Shown here: positions 1 through 6,933 of the stretch, piece after piece
Position numbering within the stretch: position 1 is the stretch's first letter
Layout of the letters: the number at the start of each line of letters is the position of its first letter
Source: a virus
IMG/VR virus record: IMGVR_UViG_3300006969_000021
Location: 1-29,870 of that record
DNA: 29,870 nt
Strand: one strand, 5' to 3'
Made by a program: the position numbers and the translations under genes
The notes under the pieces: generated by a model
The model's input: only the letters and a program-made list of their open reading frames with translations
Database searches by the model: none
What the model was told of the DNA's origin: nothing

Positions 1-647
1 AAGCAGGTATTCAGTACTTTCTTAAGCATATGACCCGTAATATGCCTGAGGAGCTTATCATGCAGTTACAGGACCGCATTAAGATTGTACCGTTAGGAGA
101 GCCATTCGATGTCCTCGATCCTGTTAAGCAGGCAGTCTTACAAGCATACATCGAGAAGCACGAAATCGAGGTTCTATTCCTCGATAGCTTGGGGCGTATT
201 ACTGTTAAGTCTCTCAACAGTGATGAAGATACCAAGACGTTGTTCGACTTTGACTCGAAGCTTCGTAAGAAGTTTGGAATCGCTACTTGGCATGTACATC
301 ATAACCGCAAAGCCACGGCACAAAATAAACAACCTAAGACTCAGGATGATGTCTATGGGTCTGTTTACATCACTGCTTCTGCGACTGACGTTTACGCCTT
401 ATGGTCAAAGGACACAGTAAACACAGACATTAAATTCATCAATCTTAAGCATAGGTACTCCGAGCAAGAGCGTGAGTATGGCGTAGCAACAGGCCAGAAT
501 CTTATGTTTGCAGTACAGACAACCGCTCAACGCAGACTTGCAGCTAGTACGGAGGTTAGCGATAGTGGACTCATTAACTCCCGCGACATCGACGATGACG
601 AGCCTGAGCCGCCCACCCAGGGATATAACATCGGGCTTAGTTTCTAG
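1..647 (+). CDS. RecA/DnaB-type ATPase, C-terminal part (cut by window edge)
   Basis: The reading frame is open from the first complete codon (base 3) through the first ATG at base 30, so this is the 3' end of a gene that starts outside the window. Visible features are a hydrophobic strand ending in an acidic residue (EVLFLDSLGRI), which fits a Walker B motif, and a later TWHVHHNRKA segment like the His/Arg sensor of RecA-fold helicases and RepA-type (AAA_25) ATPases. Walker A must lie upstream. Its place in front of the polymerase genes suggests a replicative helicase or recombination ATPase. The acidic C-terminus overlaps the exonuclease start by 53 bases. DnaB-like, RepA-like and Sak4/RadA-like ATPases cannot be told apart from this half. 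Confidence 0.72.
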   Translation, partial: AGIQYFLKHMTRNMPEELIMQLQDRIKIVPLGEPFDVLDPVKQAVLQAYIEKHEIEVLFLDSLGRITVKSLNSDEDTKTLFDFDSKLRKKFGIATWHVHHNRKATAQNKQPKTQDDVYGSVYITASATDVYALWSKDTVNTDIKFINLKHRYSEQEREYGVATGQNLMFAVQTTAQRRLAASTEVSDSGLINSRDIDDDEPEPPTQGYNIGLSF

Positions 648-1239
648 TCGTACAGGATTCGAGGCCGTTCTTAACGAAATGATTAGGGCTCCACGAGTCT
701 ATTGTGACACAGAGACTAGTCAACTTGGAGACTACAAATCTAAAGAACGTGCTAGAGCTAGTGCTATATGGGACAGTCGTGTCTATGCCACCGGTATCGG
801 TATAGGTTGGAAGATTGATGGTATTCGTAATGAGTTCTACTTACCGTGGCGACATGATGTACCTGACAAACATAATTTACCTAAGCTTTGGTTACCTGAG
901 TTCAAAGAAATATTCGAGACCAAAGAGATAGTTGTACACAACTACTTGTATGACCATCCTTCATTACTAACATTAGGCATAACCATTCCTGAGGATACCT
1001 ATTGGGATACAATGGTTATGGCTCACATGGTTAATGAAGAGTTTCCCTCCAAACAACTCGATTGGCTAGCCAAGTTCGTTCTTAAAGACGACGGCAAGGA
1101 CAAGGAACAACTTAATCAGTTTCTTAAAGCTATGACCTGGCAAGAAGTTCCACCACAAGTTATGGCACCTTACTGTTGCAAAGATGTGAACATGACTGGC
1201 AGGTTATGGGAGGTGTTTATCAGTGAGCTTAAGCCTTGA
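595..1239 (+). CDS. 3'-5' exonuclease domain of a split family A DNA polymerase
   Basis: DEDDy-type exonuclease that would proofread for the polymerase encoded 240 bases downstream. Visible are Exo I (VYCDTETSQ, with Asp and Glu), Exo II (VVHNYLYDHPSL, Asn and Asp) and Exo III (YCCKDVNMTGRL, Tyr and Asp), in the usual order. No polymerase motifs follow; the frame stops soon after Exo III. The ATG at 595 is chosen because the helix before Exo I (FEAVLNEMI) must be included. It has no clear ribosome binding site and sits inside the upstream gene, so translation is probably coupled. The stop overlaps the next gene, whose GTG lies at 1223. Confidence 0.85.
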   Translation: MTSLSRPPRDITSGLVSSRTGFEAVLNEMIRAPRVYCDTETSQLGDYKSKERARASAIWDSRVYATGIGIGWKIDGIRNEFYLPWRHDVPDKHNLPKLWLPEFKEIFETKEIVVHNYLYDHPSLLTLGITIPEDTYWDTMVMAHMVNEEFPSKQLDWLAKFVLKDDGKDKEQLNQFLKAMTWQEVPPQVMAPYCCKDVNMTGRLWEVFISELKP

Positions 1240-1510
1240 AGAAGCCGAGGAACTAGCTTACAATCTTGTCACACGCAGTGAGATAGCTGGTAGGTTAAAC
1301 GTTCATCTACGTACTATGTACGGATGGGTTGAACGACGAGAGCGTAATAACTTCGTTAAACCGTTACGTAAGATTAGCGGTGGTGGAGCAGGGGCACCCT
1401 TTGAGGTTTACTGGTGGCCCGATGTTAAAGAGTGGTATGACACCTATATCCCACGGAGAGGACCTAAGGTAAATAATGGGGCAAGACCTGTTACACCTGT
1501 GGGAAAGTGA
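1223..1510 (+). CDS. Small helix-turn-helix protein between the two polymerase halves
   Basis: 95-aa protein with a GTG start preceded by a good ribosome binding site (GGGAGGTG, 1208-1215). Residues about 17-40 (VTRSEIAGRLNVHLRTMYGW) read as a helix-turn-helix of the MerR/excisionase (HTH_17) kind. A later VYWWPDVKEW segment is typical of the end of such winged domains, where it follows the recognition helix. It overlaps the exonuclease gene by 17 bases and the polymerase gene by 35 bases, so all three are probably translated together. It could be a DNA-binding accessory factor of the polymerase, a small regulator, or a degenerate inserted gene. The sequence does not decide between these. Confidence 0.7.
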   Translation: MSLSLEEAEELAYNLVTRSEIAGRLNVHLRTMYGWVERRERNNFVKPLRKISGGGAGAPFEVYWWPDVKEWYDTYIPRRGPKVNNGARPVTPVGK

Positions 1511-2693
1511 AAGACGCTTTCTCAATGTTCTGTCTAAGGTAGGTAGTCGTGGGCTTAAAGCGGATTTGGATAAGTGTGCAGTCTTATCAGAGCAAGCGGA
1601 ACAAGAAATGGAAACTCGTAGAGTTCGGCTTGGCTTTGATCCTGGGTCTCGTCTTGACCTCGAACGGGTCCTCCTTACCGAACTCAATCTTCCTGTAGTT
1701 CTTCGCTCTCCTAAGACTGGTAACCCTAGTTTTAACAAAGTCGCTATGGCTGAGTACGACGTTATGCTATCAGCTATGGGCAGTCAAGTAGCACAAGATA
1801 TCTTGGCCTACAGGGGGTGGCAGCAAGCTAACAGTTTCTACTATGCTGGTTACCCTAGAATGGTAAGTCCTGATGGAAGAGTACGACCTAACTATAAGCC
1901 AACTGGCACAAGAACTACAAGACTCTCCTGCGAGTTGCCCAACTTACAACAAATACCCCGTAGATCTGATAAACCCTGGTCTGGCCCGGTCAAATCCTTA
2001 TTTATACCTACCAACGAGGATTGGGTACTTTGGGATTTTGACTATGCCAGCCTGGAATACCGAATCGCTTTATTTTATGCGGGAGAAACCGAACTCATTG
2101 AACGAGTTAATTCTGGAGCAGATTTCCATGAAGTCACTGCCGATCTCATTTACGAACAGACCGGAGTCAGATTAACTAGATACGATGCTAAGCAGATGAA
2201 CTTCGCTATTGTGTACGGCGCAGGAGCGGAGAAGTTAGCTTACATGCTTAAGTCAACAAGGGATGAACATAGTGGAAAGGCAGCCGATGACCAAGTTGCT
2301 AAACTCATCAAAGCTTATCATACTGCTTTCCCCGGCTTCCGTCGCACTGCTAGAGACGTTGCGAAGGTTGCTAAGTCCCGAGGTTATGTTAAGCTTTGGA
2401 CAGGCCGCCGCCGCCATTTTAATAGCATCTTTAATCGTGGAAAAGAGAAGGACGCCTGGAACTCCATCTGCCAGGGAGGCGGCGCAGAAATCGTCAAACA
2501 CGCAATGTTGAGACTTAACGACCAAGTCGATAACCGAGATTGCAAGATGGTCTTACAGGTTCATGACTCAGTAGTGTTTGAGATTCGTAAAGAAAAGCTA
2601 CCCTACTATAAGGAAACCATCAGACAAATCATGGAAGATAACCCGCAGTTCCCGGTTAAGTTCCATGTGGAGGATAAGCAATGGGCGACTTAA
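1476..2693 (+). CDS. Family A DNA polymerase, polymerase domain
   Basis: 405-aa stand-alone polymerase domain. It has the TTRLSCELPNLQQIP segment (147-161), motif A DFDYASLEYR (catalytic Asp189), motif B RYDAKQMNFAIVYG (Arg235, Lys239, Phe243, Tyr247) and motif C QVHDSVVFE (His363, Asp364). Motif C reads HDS where HDE is usual; the metal-binding Asp is kept. Phe243 is in the position of Phe762 of E. coli Pol I, a state reported mostly for virulent phages. At about 405 aa it lacks the exonuclease and 5'-nuclease regions, and the exonuclease is encoded separately upstream. The ATG at 1476 lies 14 bases after GGAGAGG. The end overlaps the MazG-like gene by 13 bases. Confidence 0.93.
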   Translation: MGQDLLHLWESERRFLNVLSKVGSRGLKADLDKCAVLSEQAEQEMETRRVRLGFDPGSRLDLERVLLTELNLPVVLRSPKTGNPSFNKVAMAEYDVMLSAMGSQVAQDILAYRGWQQANSFYYAGYPRMVSPDGRVRPNYKPTGTRTTRLSCELPNLQQIPRRSDKPWSGPVKSLFIPTNEDWVLWDFDYASLEYRIALFYAGETELIERVNSGADFHEVTADLIYEQTGVRLTRYDAKQMNFAIVYGAGAEKLAYMLKSTRDEHSGKAADDQVAKLIKAYHTAFPGFRRTARDVAKVAKSRGYVKLWTGRRRHFNSIFNRGKEKDAWNSICQGGGAEIVKHAMLRLNDQVDNRDCKMVLQVHDSVVFEIRKEKLPYYKETIRQIMEDNPQFPVKFHVEDKQWAT

Positions 2694-3031
2694 GTACAGA
2701 AATAATTGAGCTTCAAGATATGCAGCAAGAAGTAATGGAGTTTGTTAAAGCTAAAGGTTGGGCTAAAAATTCAGATGAAATCAATTTCCCTGAGGCTATT
2801 GCATTACTCCATTCAGAAGCTAGTGAGGCATTAGAAGCCTGGCGCGAAACAGGTCTTGATGACTATTTTCTTGAGGGTAAACCTGAGGGAGTAGGCTCAG
2901 AATTTGCTGATCTACTTATTAGATTACTTCATTACGCTTCCGTGTATGGAGTAGACTTAGCTTTTCATTTCCGACGTAAAATGGACTATAACTGGACACG
3001 TCCCTATCGACATGGAGGCAAGAGAGCATGA
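2681..3031 (+). CDS. MazG-like nucleotide pyrophosphohydrolase
   Basis: 116-aa all-alpha protein with the two metal-binding acidic clusters of the MazG/dUTPase-like family: ExxE (Glu46 and Glu49, in LLHSEASEALEAWR) and ExxD (Glu74 and Asp77, in GSEFADLLIRLL). The basic tail RKMDYNWTRPYRHGGK matches the end usual in phage MazG-like proteins. The family cleaves nucleoside triphosphates to monophosphate and pyrophosphate; roles proposed in phages are cleaning the dNTP pool or lowering alarmone levels. The ATG is preceded by GGAGG and overlaps the polymerase stop by 13 bases. The substrate cannot be read from sequence. Confidence 0.85.
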   Translation: MGDLSTEIIELQDMQQEVMEFVKAKGWAKNSDEINFPEAIALLHSEASEALEAWRETGLDDYFLEGKPEGVGSEFADLLIRLLHYASVYGVDLAFHFRRKMDYNWTRPYRHGGKRA

Positions 3032-3216
3032 CTAGAACATGCCACAACTGTCATAACGAAATTGAGATTCCTGAGGGTAATTATCACCTCGGTGAACTCT
3101 TAGATGAGAAGGGCTGGCAGGTTATCCAAATGGGACAAAGTTTACTCTACTTCTGTCCTGACCACAAAAACCCAGCCCCCGAACAGTTTAGTGATGCTAA
3201 TGTACCTAGCAATTGA
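3028..3216 (+). CDS. Small Cys-rich protein (possible zinc ribbon)
   Basis: 62-aa protein with an N-terminal CHNCH (Cys5, Cys8) and a later FCPDH, which could form a small metal site. It starts in an ATGA overlap with the MazG-like gene, and its end overlaps the RuvC-like gene. Its function is not recognised. Its place in a tightly overlapping replication block makes it a real gene despite its size. Small CxxC proteins of this sort in phages are often nucleic-acid binding or bind host proteins, but nothing here proves either. Confidence 0.65.
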   Translation: MTRTCHNCHNEIEIPEGNYHLGELLDEKGWQVIQMGQSLLYFCPDHKNPAPEQFSDANVPSN

Positions 3217-3676
3217 TCCGGGTTATCGTAACGGATTAGCCTATTTTGGCGACGACGGAACGCTATATAGACGATTAGTTTTGATAGAAGATGACTTTTT
3301 AAAGTTTCTGAATCTTCCACTACCAGGGAATACAGAAACAATCATCTGTGAAAACTTCCGTATCTTTCCTAACATGGGTCAGCGTTTACTATTGAACACA
3401 ATGGTAGCTGCTCGTATGATAGGAGCAGTGCAGTTAGCTGCTAAACGAGACGGGATTCCGTTGGTCCTACAGGAGCCGCAGGGAATGAGACAGGCTGCTG
3501 CTAACTTAGGTTATAAGTACAGCACTAAGTCACACATCCCTGACCAAATCTCAGCCCATGCTCACGGTACTAAATGGCTAATTGCTACCGGAGTTATCAC
3601 ACTTGCCAAGGCGAGAAAGGATAAGGAGGAGTATGAAGGCAGAAATAGCAGCAAAGCGCAAGCTAGAAAAACTTAA
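3200..3676 (+). CDS. RuvC-like nuclease (Holliday junction resolvase family)
   Basis: 158-aa RNase H-fold nuclease. The N-terminal strand MYLAIDPGYRNGLAYF carries the first catalytic Asp (Asp6) and the Gly turn. TIICENF supplies the second acidic residue (Glu51). A late helix HIPDQISAHAHGTKWL (Asp115, His120, His122) corresponds to the C-terminal acidic/His motif. In phages such enzymes resolve branched replication intermediates before packaging. The ATG at 3200 is chosen because it places the first strand at the N-terminus as in the family; an in-frame ATG lies at 3194. Neither has a strong ribosome binding site, and the gene overlaps its upstream neighbour. The last 44 bases overlap the next gene. 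Confidence 0.78.
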   Translation: MYLAIDPGYRNGLAYFGDDGTLYRRLVLIEDDFLKFLNLPLPGNTETIICENFRIFPNMGQRLLLNTMVAARMIGAVQLAAKRDGIPLVLQEPQGMRQAAANLGYKYSTKSHIPDQISAHAHGTKWLIATGVITLAKARKDKEEYEGRNSSKAQARKT

Positions 3677-4235
3677 GGCTGCTGGTGCTGAGTTCTCTGA
3701 GGAAGAGGAAGAGCTACTCTTAGAGAACTTCATGAAGGAGAAGGCTGCTAAGAAGTATGCAGAGGACGAAAAATCTCGTGAAGCTGAATCTGTCTTGGCT
3801 TTAATCGCAAGACAAGAATGGTTCACAGCTAAGACATGCAGACAGTGTGAGTTACCGTTTGCTACTAATTATCGAGACGTTGCCTATTGTTCTGTCCCCT
3901 GTAGGAAGTTAGCTTTAGAGAAGCACGGAATTACGTGGAATCCTTCTCGTGATCCTGAATTACGATGGGGCTATAACGGAGAGAGGTACCATGACGATGA
4001 AGGTAAGGAACACAACAAACCTTACCCCGCACCTCTCGTTGTCCCGCCAGAGGCTCTTAAAGTACTCGTACGCAACCCAGCGATACGACGCTTCTTTAAA
4101 GAGGCAATGCTTGAAATTAAGCCGGAAGAGCTAGAGACTCCCGAACCTGAACCTCAGACTGTAATTGAGCCTGTTCCTGAGCCAGAGCCGCAAGAGTCAG
4201 CCGAGCAGAAACTTCTCGCCGCTCTCGGGGGCTAA
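3633..4235 (+). CDS. Zinc-finger protein of unknown function with Pro-Glu-rich tail
   Basis: 200-aa protein with a strong ribosome binding site (AAGGAGG) in front of the ATG at 3633. Residues 1-60 are a charged Lys/Glu-rich helix, probably coiled coil. Cys69, Cys72, Cys86 and Cys90 form a C-x2-C-x13-C-x3-C pattern fitting a treble-clef or FCS-like zinc finger, followed by a GITWNPSRDPELRWGYNGE segment. The tail has PEPEPQ and PVPEPEPQ repeats and ends in LLAALGG. It is the last gene of the plus-strand block. Its 3' end overlaps the convergent WhiB-like gene by 119 bases. A nucleic-acid-binding role is likely but unproven. Confidence 0.75.
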   Translation: MKAEIAAKRKLEKLKAAGAEFSEEEEELLLENFMKEKAAKKYAEDEKSREAESVLALIARQEWFTAKTCRQCELPFATNYRDVAYCSVPCRKLALEKHGITWNPSRDPELRWGYNGERYHDDEGKEHNKPYPAPLVVPPEALKVLVRNPAIRRFFKEAMLEIKPEELETPEPEPQTVIEPVPEPEPQESAEQKLLAALGG

Positions 4236-4434
4236 GACTTCCCCACCACCCTATGTTATCTGCTCGTCTAAAACACCGCTTCATTACAGGGCAGTTAGCG
4301 CAGAGCCTCTTAGCGCCACCGTATCGCTGAGAATAAATGATACCGTCTAAGATAGCGAAGGCAGCTTTACGATCGCCTAATTCATATTCTAACCAGGTAA
4401 CGTAATCGGTACAGTTACCTCTTAACTCGGCCAT
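4117..4434 (-). CDS. WhiB-like iron-sulfur transcription regulator
   Basis: 105-aa protein with the WhiB signature: Cys8, then Cys45-x2-Cys48-x5-Cys54 (CANCPVMKRC), followed by IGWWGSLSPRERR, the equivalent of the G[VI]WGG turn and basic segment. The four cysteines bind a 4Fe-4S cluster, and these proteins act with the actinobacterial primary sigma factor. The ATG at 4434 is preceded by an excellent site (GGAAGGAGG), which rules out the longer frame from 4524 that reads through the hairpin. It is transcribed against the replication block and its end overlaps the last plus-strand gene. Phage copies are known to alter host WhiB-controlled genes; the target here is unknown. This is the strongest single clue to the host phylum. 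Confidence 0.9.
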   Translation of the reverse strand: MAELRGNCTDYVTWLEYELGDRKAAFAILDGIIYSQRYGGAKRLCANCPVMKRCFRRADNIGWWGSLSPRERREVSARLTLAALAQEQAQLQSEVQVRESLALPA

Positions 4435-4488
4435 AACCGACCTCCTTCCCTCTTGACACCATGATGCACCAGGGAGGGGGCATGGATC

Positions 4489-4517
4489 AACCCCCGGACT
4501 CAGAAAGTCCGGGGGTT
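4489..4517. terminator. Perfect 12-bp hairpin between lysis block and whiB-like gene
   Basis: AACCCCCGGACT (4489-4500) and AGTCCGGGGGTT (4506-4517) pair perfectly around a CAGAA loop. On the minus strand it follows the last late gene (ends 4534) and precedes the WhiB-like gene, so it can end late transcription. On the plus strand it lies beyond the replication block and is followed by TTCT. It probably works in both directions. Confidence 0.85.
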
Positions 4518-4533
4518 TCTCCATAGAAACCGC

Positions 4534-4731
4534 TTAACGCTGAGGCGGTGTGTAGTTATAGTTAGGCACTAACCAGGTCAGTAAACCGATCCCAGCAGCA
4601 ATGCCTAAACTAACTGCCCAATCAGACAGGTCCATACTGGATAACGTTGTCTTATCCTGAACCTGAGCGATCATAGCTCCGACAAAGCCGGTGCCGAAAG
4701 CGGTAATGCCCTTCAGCGAATGTGCAATCAT
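4534..4731 (-). CDS. Small membrane protein, holin candidate
   Basis: 65-aa protein with two predicted membrane segments (about residues 8-25, ITAFGTGFVGAMIAQV, and 39-56, AVSLGIAAGIGLLTWLVP) joined by a short polar loop, and a short C-terminal tail ending in PPQR. Two-segment proteins of this length with a xGLxTxLVPN-like end are typical of actinophage holins. It overlaps the M15-like peptidase stop as ATGA and is the last gene of the late block. A holin would form the membrane lesions that release the lysin. Two other small membrane proteins sit upstream, so which one is the holin remains open. Confidence 0.68.
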   Translation of the reverse strand: MIAHSLKGITAFGTGFVGAMIAQVQDKTTLSSMDLSDWAVSLGIAAGIGLLTWLVPNYNYTPPQR

Positions 4732-5606
4732 GAACTCACCTGACTGTCGATACTATCTAACTTCGCCTCTAACGAGGTCGCAATGTTGACTAACTGCGAC
4801 TTAGTAGCCGTGTCGTCAACGTTTTCAGCAATCGTCTTAAGGGTCTCGGCGAGTGCCTCATCCCGAGCCTTAAGATTTCCCCATCGCTTCTTCTCAGCAG
4901 TTACGTATAAAGCAAAACGCTTAGCAAGTTCGTCAATATCCCCTCGGGCTGCCGAACCATTACGTAAAGCGTCAGCGACGGTAAGCTTAGGATCATCCCT
5001 AAGTTGATGATCCATCAAGTCCTGTAAATCCACGTCGTTCTCTTCCTTTCTCCACTGTTGTAGATTGAACGGCTTAGGAAGTGGCGACGGACGCCAATGG
5101 TAATCCCTATGCTCTGGGCTTAAACCGTCCATACCTCGACGGTAACTTCCCCATTGAGAAATAGCGCCCGCAGCAGAAGGTTGCGCTCCGCCTCCTGCTA
5201 CTCCTTTAAACTCATCCAGTAAGGTCCAATGCATATGCTCATCGAACCCTCCATGACTTAAGTCTCGTCTCCATACTGCCCACGCTTCGTTACGACTAGC
5301 ATGGATAACCTTGCGCTCTTCACTTGAATCGATATCCCAGACACGGGTATCGATACAGGAACTTAAGTCATGGTAACCGGCAGATTGTGTAGCACCTCCA
5401 CCAGCAAAAACCATGAAGGCACCCTGCACAATATCTAACTCATTAGCCAGATTATCGCCTAAGCGATCCATCACGGCTAACCATGCACCCCACATGCGCT
5501 CTGACATATAGATGGGGCGCCCTGACGAGTCAGTACCAATCTTAATCACATGGTACTTCCCGCCGAGTGTGAGGCTGTTAAGCCTCTTATATTTAATGTA
5601 TGCCAT
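4728..5606 (-). CDS. M15-like zinc peptidase, probable endolysin
   Basis: 292-aa protein with the zinc-ligand spacing of D-Ala-D-Ala carboxypeptidase/VanY-type (M15) enzymes: SAGYHDLSSCID (His79-x6-Asp86) and a later DEHMHW (His124, His126). In phages such enzymes cut peptidoglycan stem peptides or cross-links. Residues about 135-160 hold a Gly/Ala-rich stretch and a GSYRRG motif. The C-terminal hundred residues are helical and charged and could bind the wall or form a coiled coil. It directly follows the 122-aa membrane protein (TAA then ATG) and overlaps the holin candidate, the usual lysis-cassette arrangement. No other free lysin candidate lies in the cassette. Confidence 0.72.
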   Translation of the reverse strand: MAYIKYKRLNSLTLGGKYHVIKIGTDSSGRPIYMSERMWGAWLAVMDRLGDNLANELDIVQGAFMVFAGGGATQSAGYHDLSSCIDTRVWDIDSSEERKVIHASRNEAWAVWRRDLSHGGFDEHMHWTLLDEFKGVAGGGAQPSAAGAISQWGSYRRGMDGLSPEHRDYHWRPSPLPKPFNLQQWRKEENDVDLQDLMDHQLRDDPKLTVADALRNGSAARGDIDELAKRFALYVTAEKKRWGNLKARDEALAETLKTIAENVDDTATKSQLVNIATSLEAKLDSIDSQVSS

Positions 5607-5975
5607 TTAATCTTTCTCCAGGCAATCCTGTAGGTCTTTTGCATTTACTACTATGGCTACCTCCTGTAATGAGTGCTTAGCTTTATCACTTGACTGCAAT
5701 AAAGGTACTGCACTAGTTTGGTCTTTAATATTCCTAAGGAATGTACTAAATTCATCAAAGAATTTCACTAGTGCTGCTCTATACTTTTGGGACGATTCAT
5801 CCCTCGTACCCACGGACTTAATGGCACATGTAACAATGTCATTCGTTTGCTTATTCTCAGTATGCCATAAGTAATAGGAAGGACTAATCATTAAAAAGCC
5901 TATCACAACAGTAGCTATTACCGCTGTAATTCCGGGATTGCGATTAATCCATAGCGGACTATCTCGGTTAGGCAT
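5607..5975 (-). CDS. Single-pass membrane protein in the lysis cassette
   Basis: 122-aa protein with one N-terminal membrane segment (about residues 16-36, TAVIATVVIGFLMISPSYYL) after a short basic/polar start, then a soluble, probably helical domain of about 85 residues with two Cys (VTCAI, LQDCL). The topology, a membrane anchor plus an external helical domain, resembles spanin-like or lysis-regulator proteins, but no family is recognised. It sits between two other small membrane proteins and the M15-like peptidase, so a lysis role is the likely reading. Its start overlaps the stop of the 36-aa gene. Confidence 0.6.
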   Translation of the reverse strand: MPNRDSPLWINRNPGITAVIATVVIGFLMISPSYYLWHTENKQTNDIVTCAIKSVGTRDESSQKYRAALVKFFDEFSTFLRNIKDQTSAVPLLQSSDKAKHSLQEVAIVVNAKDLQDCLEKD

Positions 5976-6078
5976 GTATAATTCCTAAGTCAGTAAGGAC
6001 AGCAAGGGTATAAAGAATAGGCCAAATCACAAGTAACACGAATGTAGTCGCGGGGTTATTCCTAATCAGGTTTGACAT
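5968..6078 (-). CDS. Very small membrane protein (36 aa)
   Basis: Short gene read directly from the minus strand. From the ATG at 6078 it encodes 36 residues (MSNLIRNNPATTF, then a hydrophobic stretch VLLVIWPILYTLAVLTDLGI) ending in TAA at 5968-5970. An AAGGATGAG site lies six bases upstream; an upstream in-frame ATG at 6087 would add three residues. It overlaps the genes on both sides, as the others in this cassette do. It fills a gap that would otherwise be the only one in the lysis region. One membrane segment, with short ends. It may be a holin or antiholin partner. Confidence 0.55.
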   Translation of the reverse strand: MSNLIRNNPATTFVLLVIWPILYTLAVLTDLGIIHA

Positions 6079-6256
6079 GTGTCTCATCCTTATTGAGGAC
6101 ATTATCAACCTTAAGTCCTAACGCCAGTGACCACGCTCCCGTACAGAAAAAATAAACCGCCGGGTCTCGTTGACCGAATACAGTTTCATAAACCCCTAGT
6201 AAGGCCCCGACCATAACTAGAATGTAACTGCAAACGATTCTCCATGAAGTTATCAC
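6062..6256 (-). CDS. Two-segment small membrane protein, alternative holin candidate
   Basis: 64-aa protein with two hydrophobic segments (about 5-25, WRIVCSYILVMVGALLGVYE, and 33-50, AVYFFCTGAWSLALGLKV) and a charged tail. The start is GTG at 6256. The pattern GVYETVFGQRDPAVYFFCTGAW resembles small proteins commonly placed beside lysins in actinophages. It begins eight bases after the transglycosylase gene and its end overlaps the 36-aa gene. Either this protein or the 65-aa protein could be the holin; phages often carry both a holin and a second membrane protein that sets lysis time. Confidence 0.62.
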   Translation of the reverse strand: MITSWRIVCSYILVMVGALLGVYETVFGQRDPAVYFFCTGAWSLALGLKVDNVLNKDETHVKPD

Positions 6257-6264
6257 CAGCCACC

Positions 6265-6933
6265 CTATCCGTGACGACGCAAGTACCGACGAATCATTCC
6301 CATAACAGAATCTGCGTACTGGCCTGTAGTAGGATAACCGGCACCACCCGGAATGTTATTATTCCCTACCGCTCCTGGTCCTCCGTACCAAGCTTGTGCT
6401 GTTCCTCTTAACCCATAATTCCTTAAGTAACCACGCATGATCTTTTTGACAATTTTATTCTGTAACTTAGGATGAGTTAAGAATTGATGCGGTGAAATAT
6501 TCCTACCTAACGCTTGTTTGTCCCAGCCACCAGGTCCTTGAATGTTACCAGGCATAACTTGCCAACGACCTAATGCACCTGAGTCTGCATTAACCGCACT
6601 ATAATTTTGATTGGATTCCTGTCCACCGATAACGTGCATCAACGCAGCAAGTTTCTTATTCTTTGGTGCGTTAAAGTTACCATGATGGTGCTTACCTCCA
6701 GGACCATGTCCCGAAGGGCTAAACCTCCGATTAGAAATACCCGAAGTCATAGACGGGTTATTCATTCGGTTAATCGCACCAAGCATACCTGCTACGGTTC
6801 TTTGACGCTTTTGAGCAGCCCTAGAGTTAGCAGCAATTTGCTGCAACATGCTAGTAGCTCCGAAATTGGTATGGCTAGCTACCGCCCAAGGATCAAAGTC
6901 CTCAGGCGGTTCTTCCATAAATGGACTACTCAT
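6265..6933 (-). CDS. Lytic transglycosylase (SLT-fold), virion-associated
   Basis: 222-aa protein. Residues about 95-215 form a lysozyme-like domain: ALMHVIGGQESNQNY carries the catalytic Glu106, GALGRWQVMPGN is the second family motif, and AQAWYGGPGAV is the third. Such enzymes cleave the glycan strand between MurNAc and GlcNAc. The first ninety residues are disordered, Gly/His-rich (HGPGGKHHHG). Its position directly after the ejection proteins and an M15 peptidase, with a TAATG overlap, suggests a virion enzyme that helps DNA entry rather than the lysis enzyme. The two roles are not separable from sequence alone. Confidence 0.82.
   Translation of the reverse strand: MSSPFMEEPPEDFDPWAVASHTNFGATSMLQQIAANSRAAQKRQRTVAGMLGAINRMNNPSMTSGISNRRFSPSGHGPGGKHHHGNFNAPKNKKLAALMHVIGGQESNQNYSAVNADSGALGRWQVMPGNIQGPGGWDKQALGRNISPHQFLTHPKLQNKIVKKIMRGYLRNYGLRGTAQAWYGGPGAVGNNNIPGGAGYPTTGQYADSVMGMIRRYLRRHG

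Noticed and set aside
4435-4524. Longer start for the WhiB-like gene at 4524
   Set aside because: It would translate through the terminator hairpin; the ATG at 4434 has a near-perfect ribosome binding site.
5251-5373. 13-base perfect inverted repeat (CCATGACTTAAGT and its complement) 97 bases apart in the M15-like gene
   Set aside because: It spans codons near the zinc-ligand motif and uses the CTTAAG palindrome that is common here, so it can arise by chance from coding constraint.
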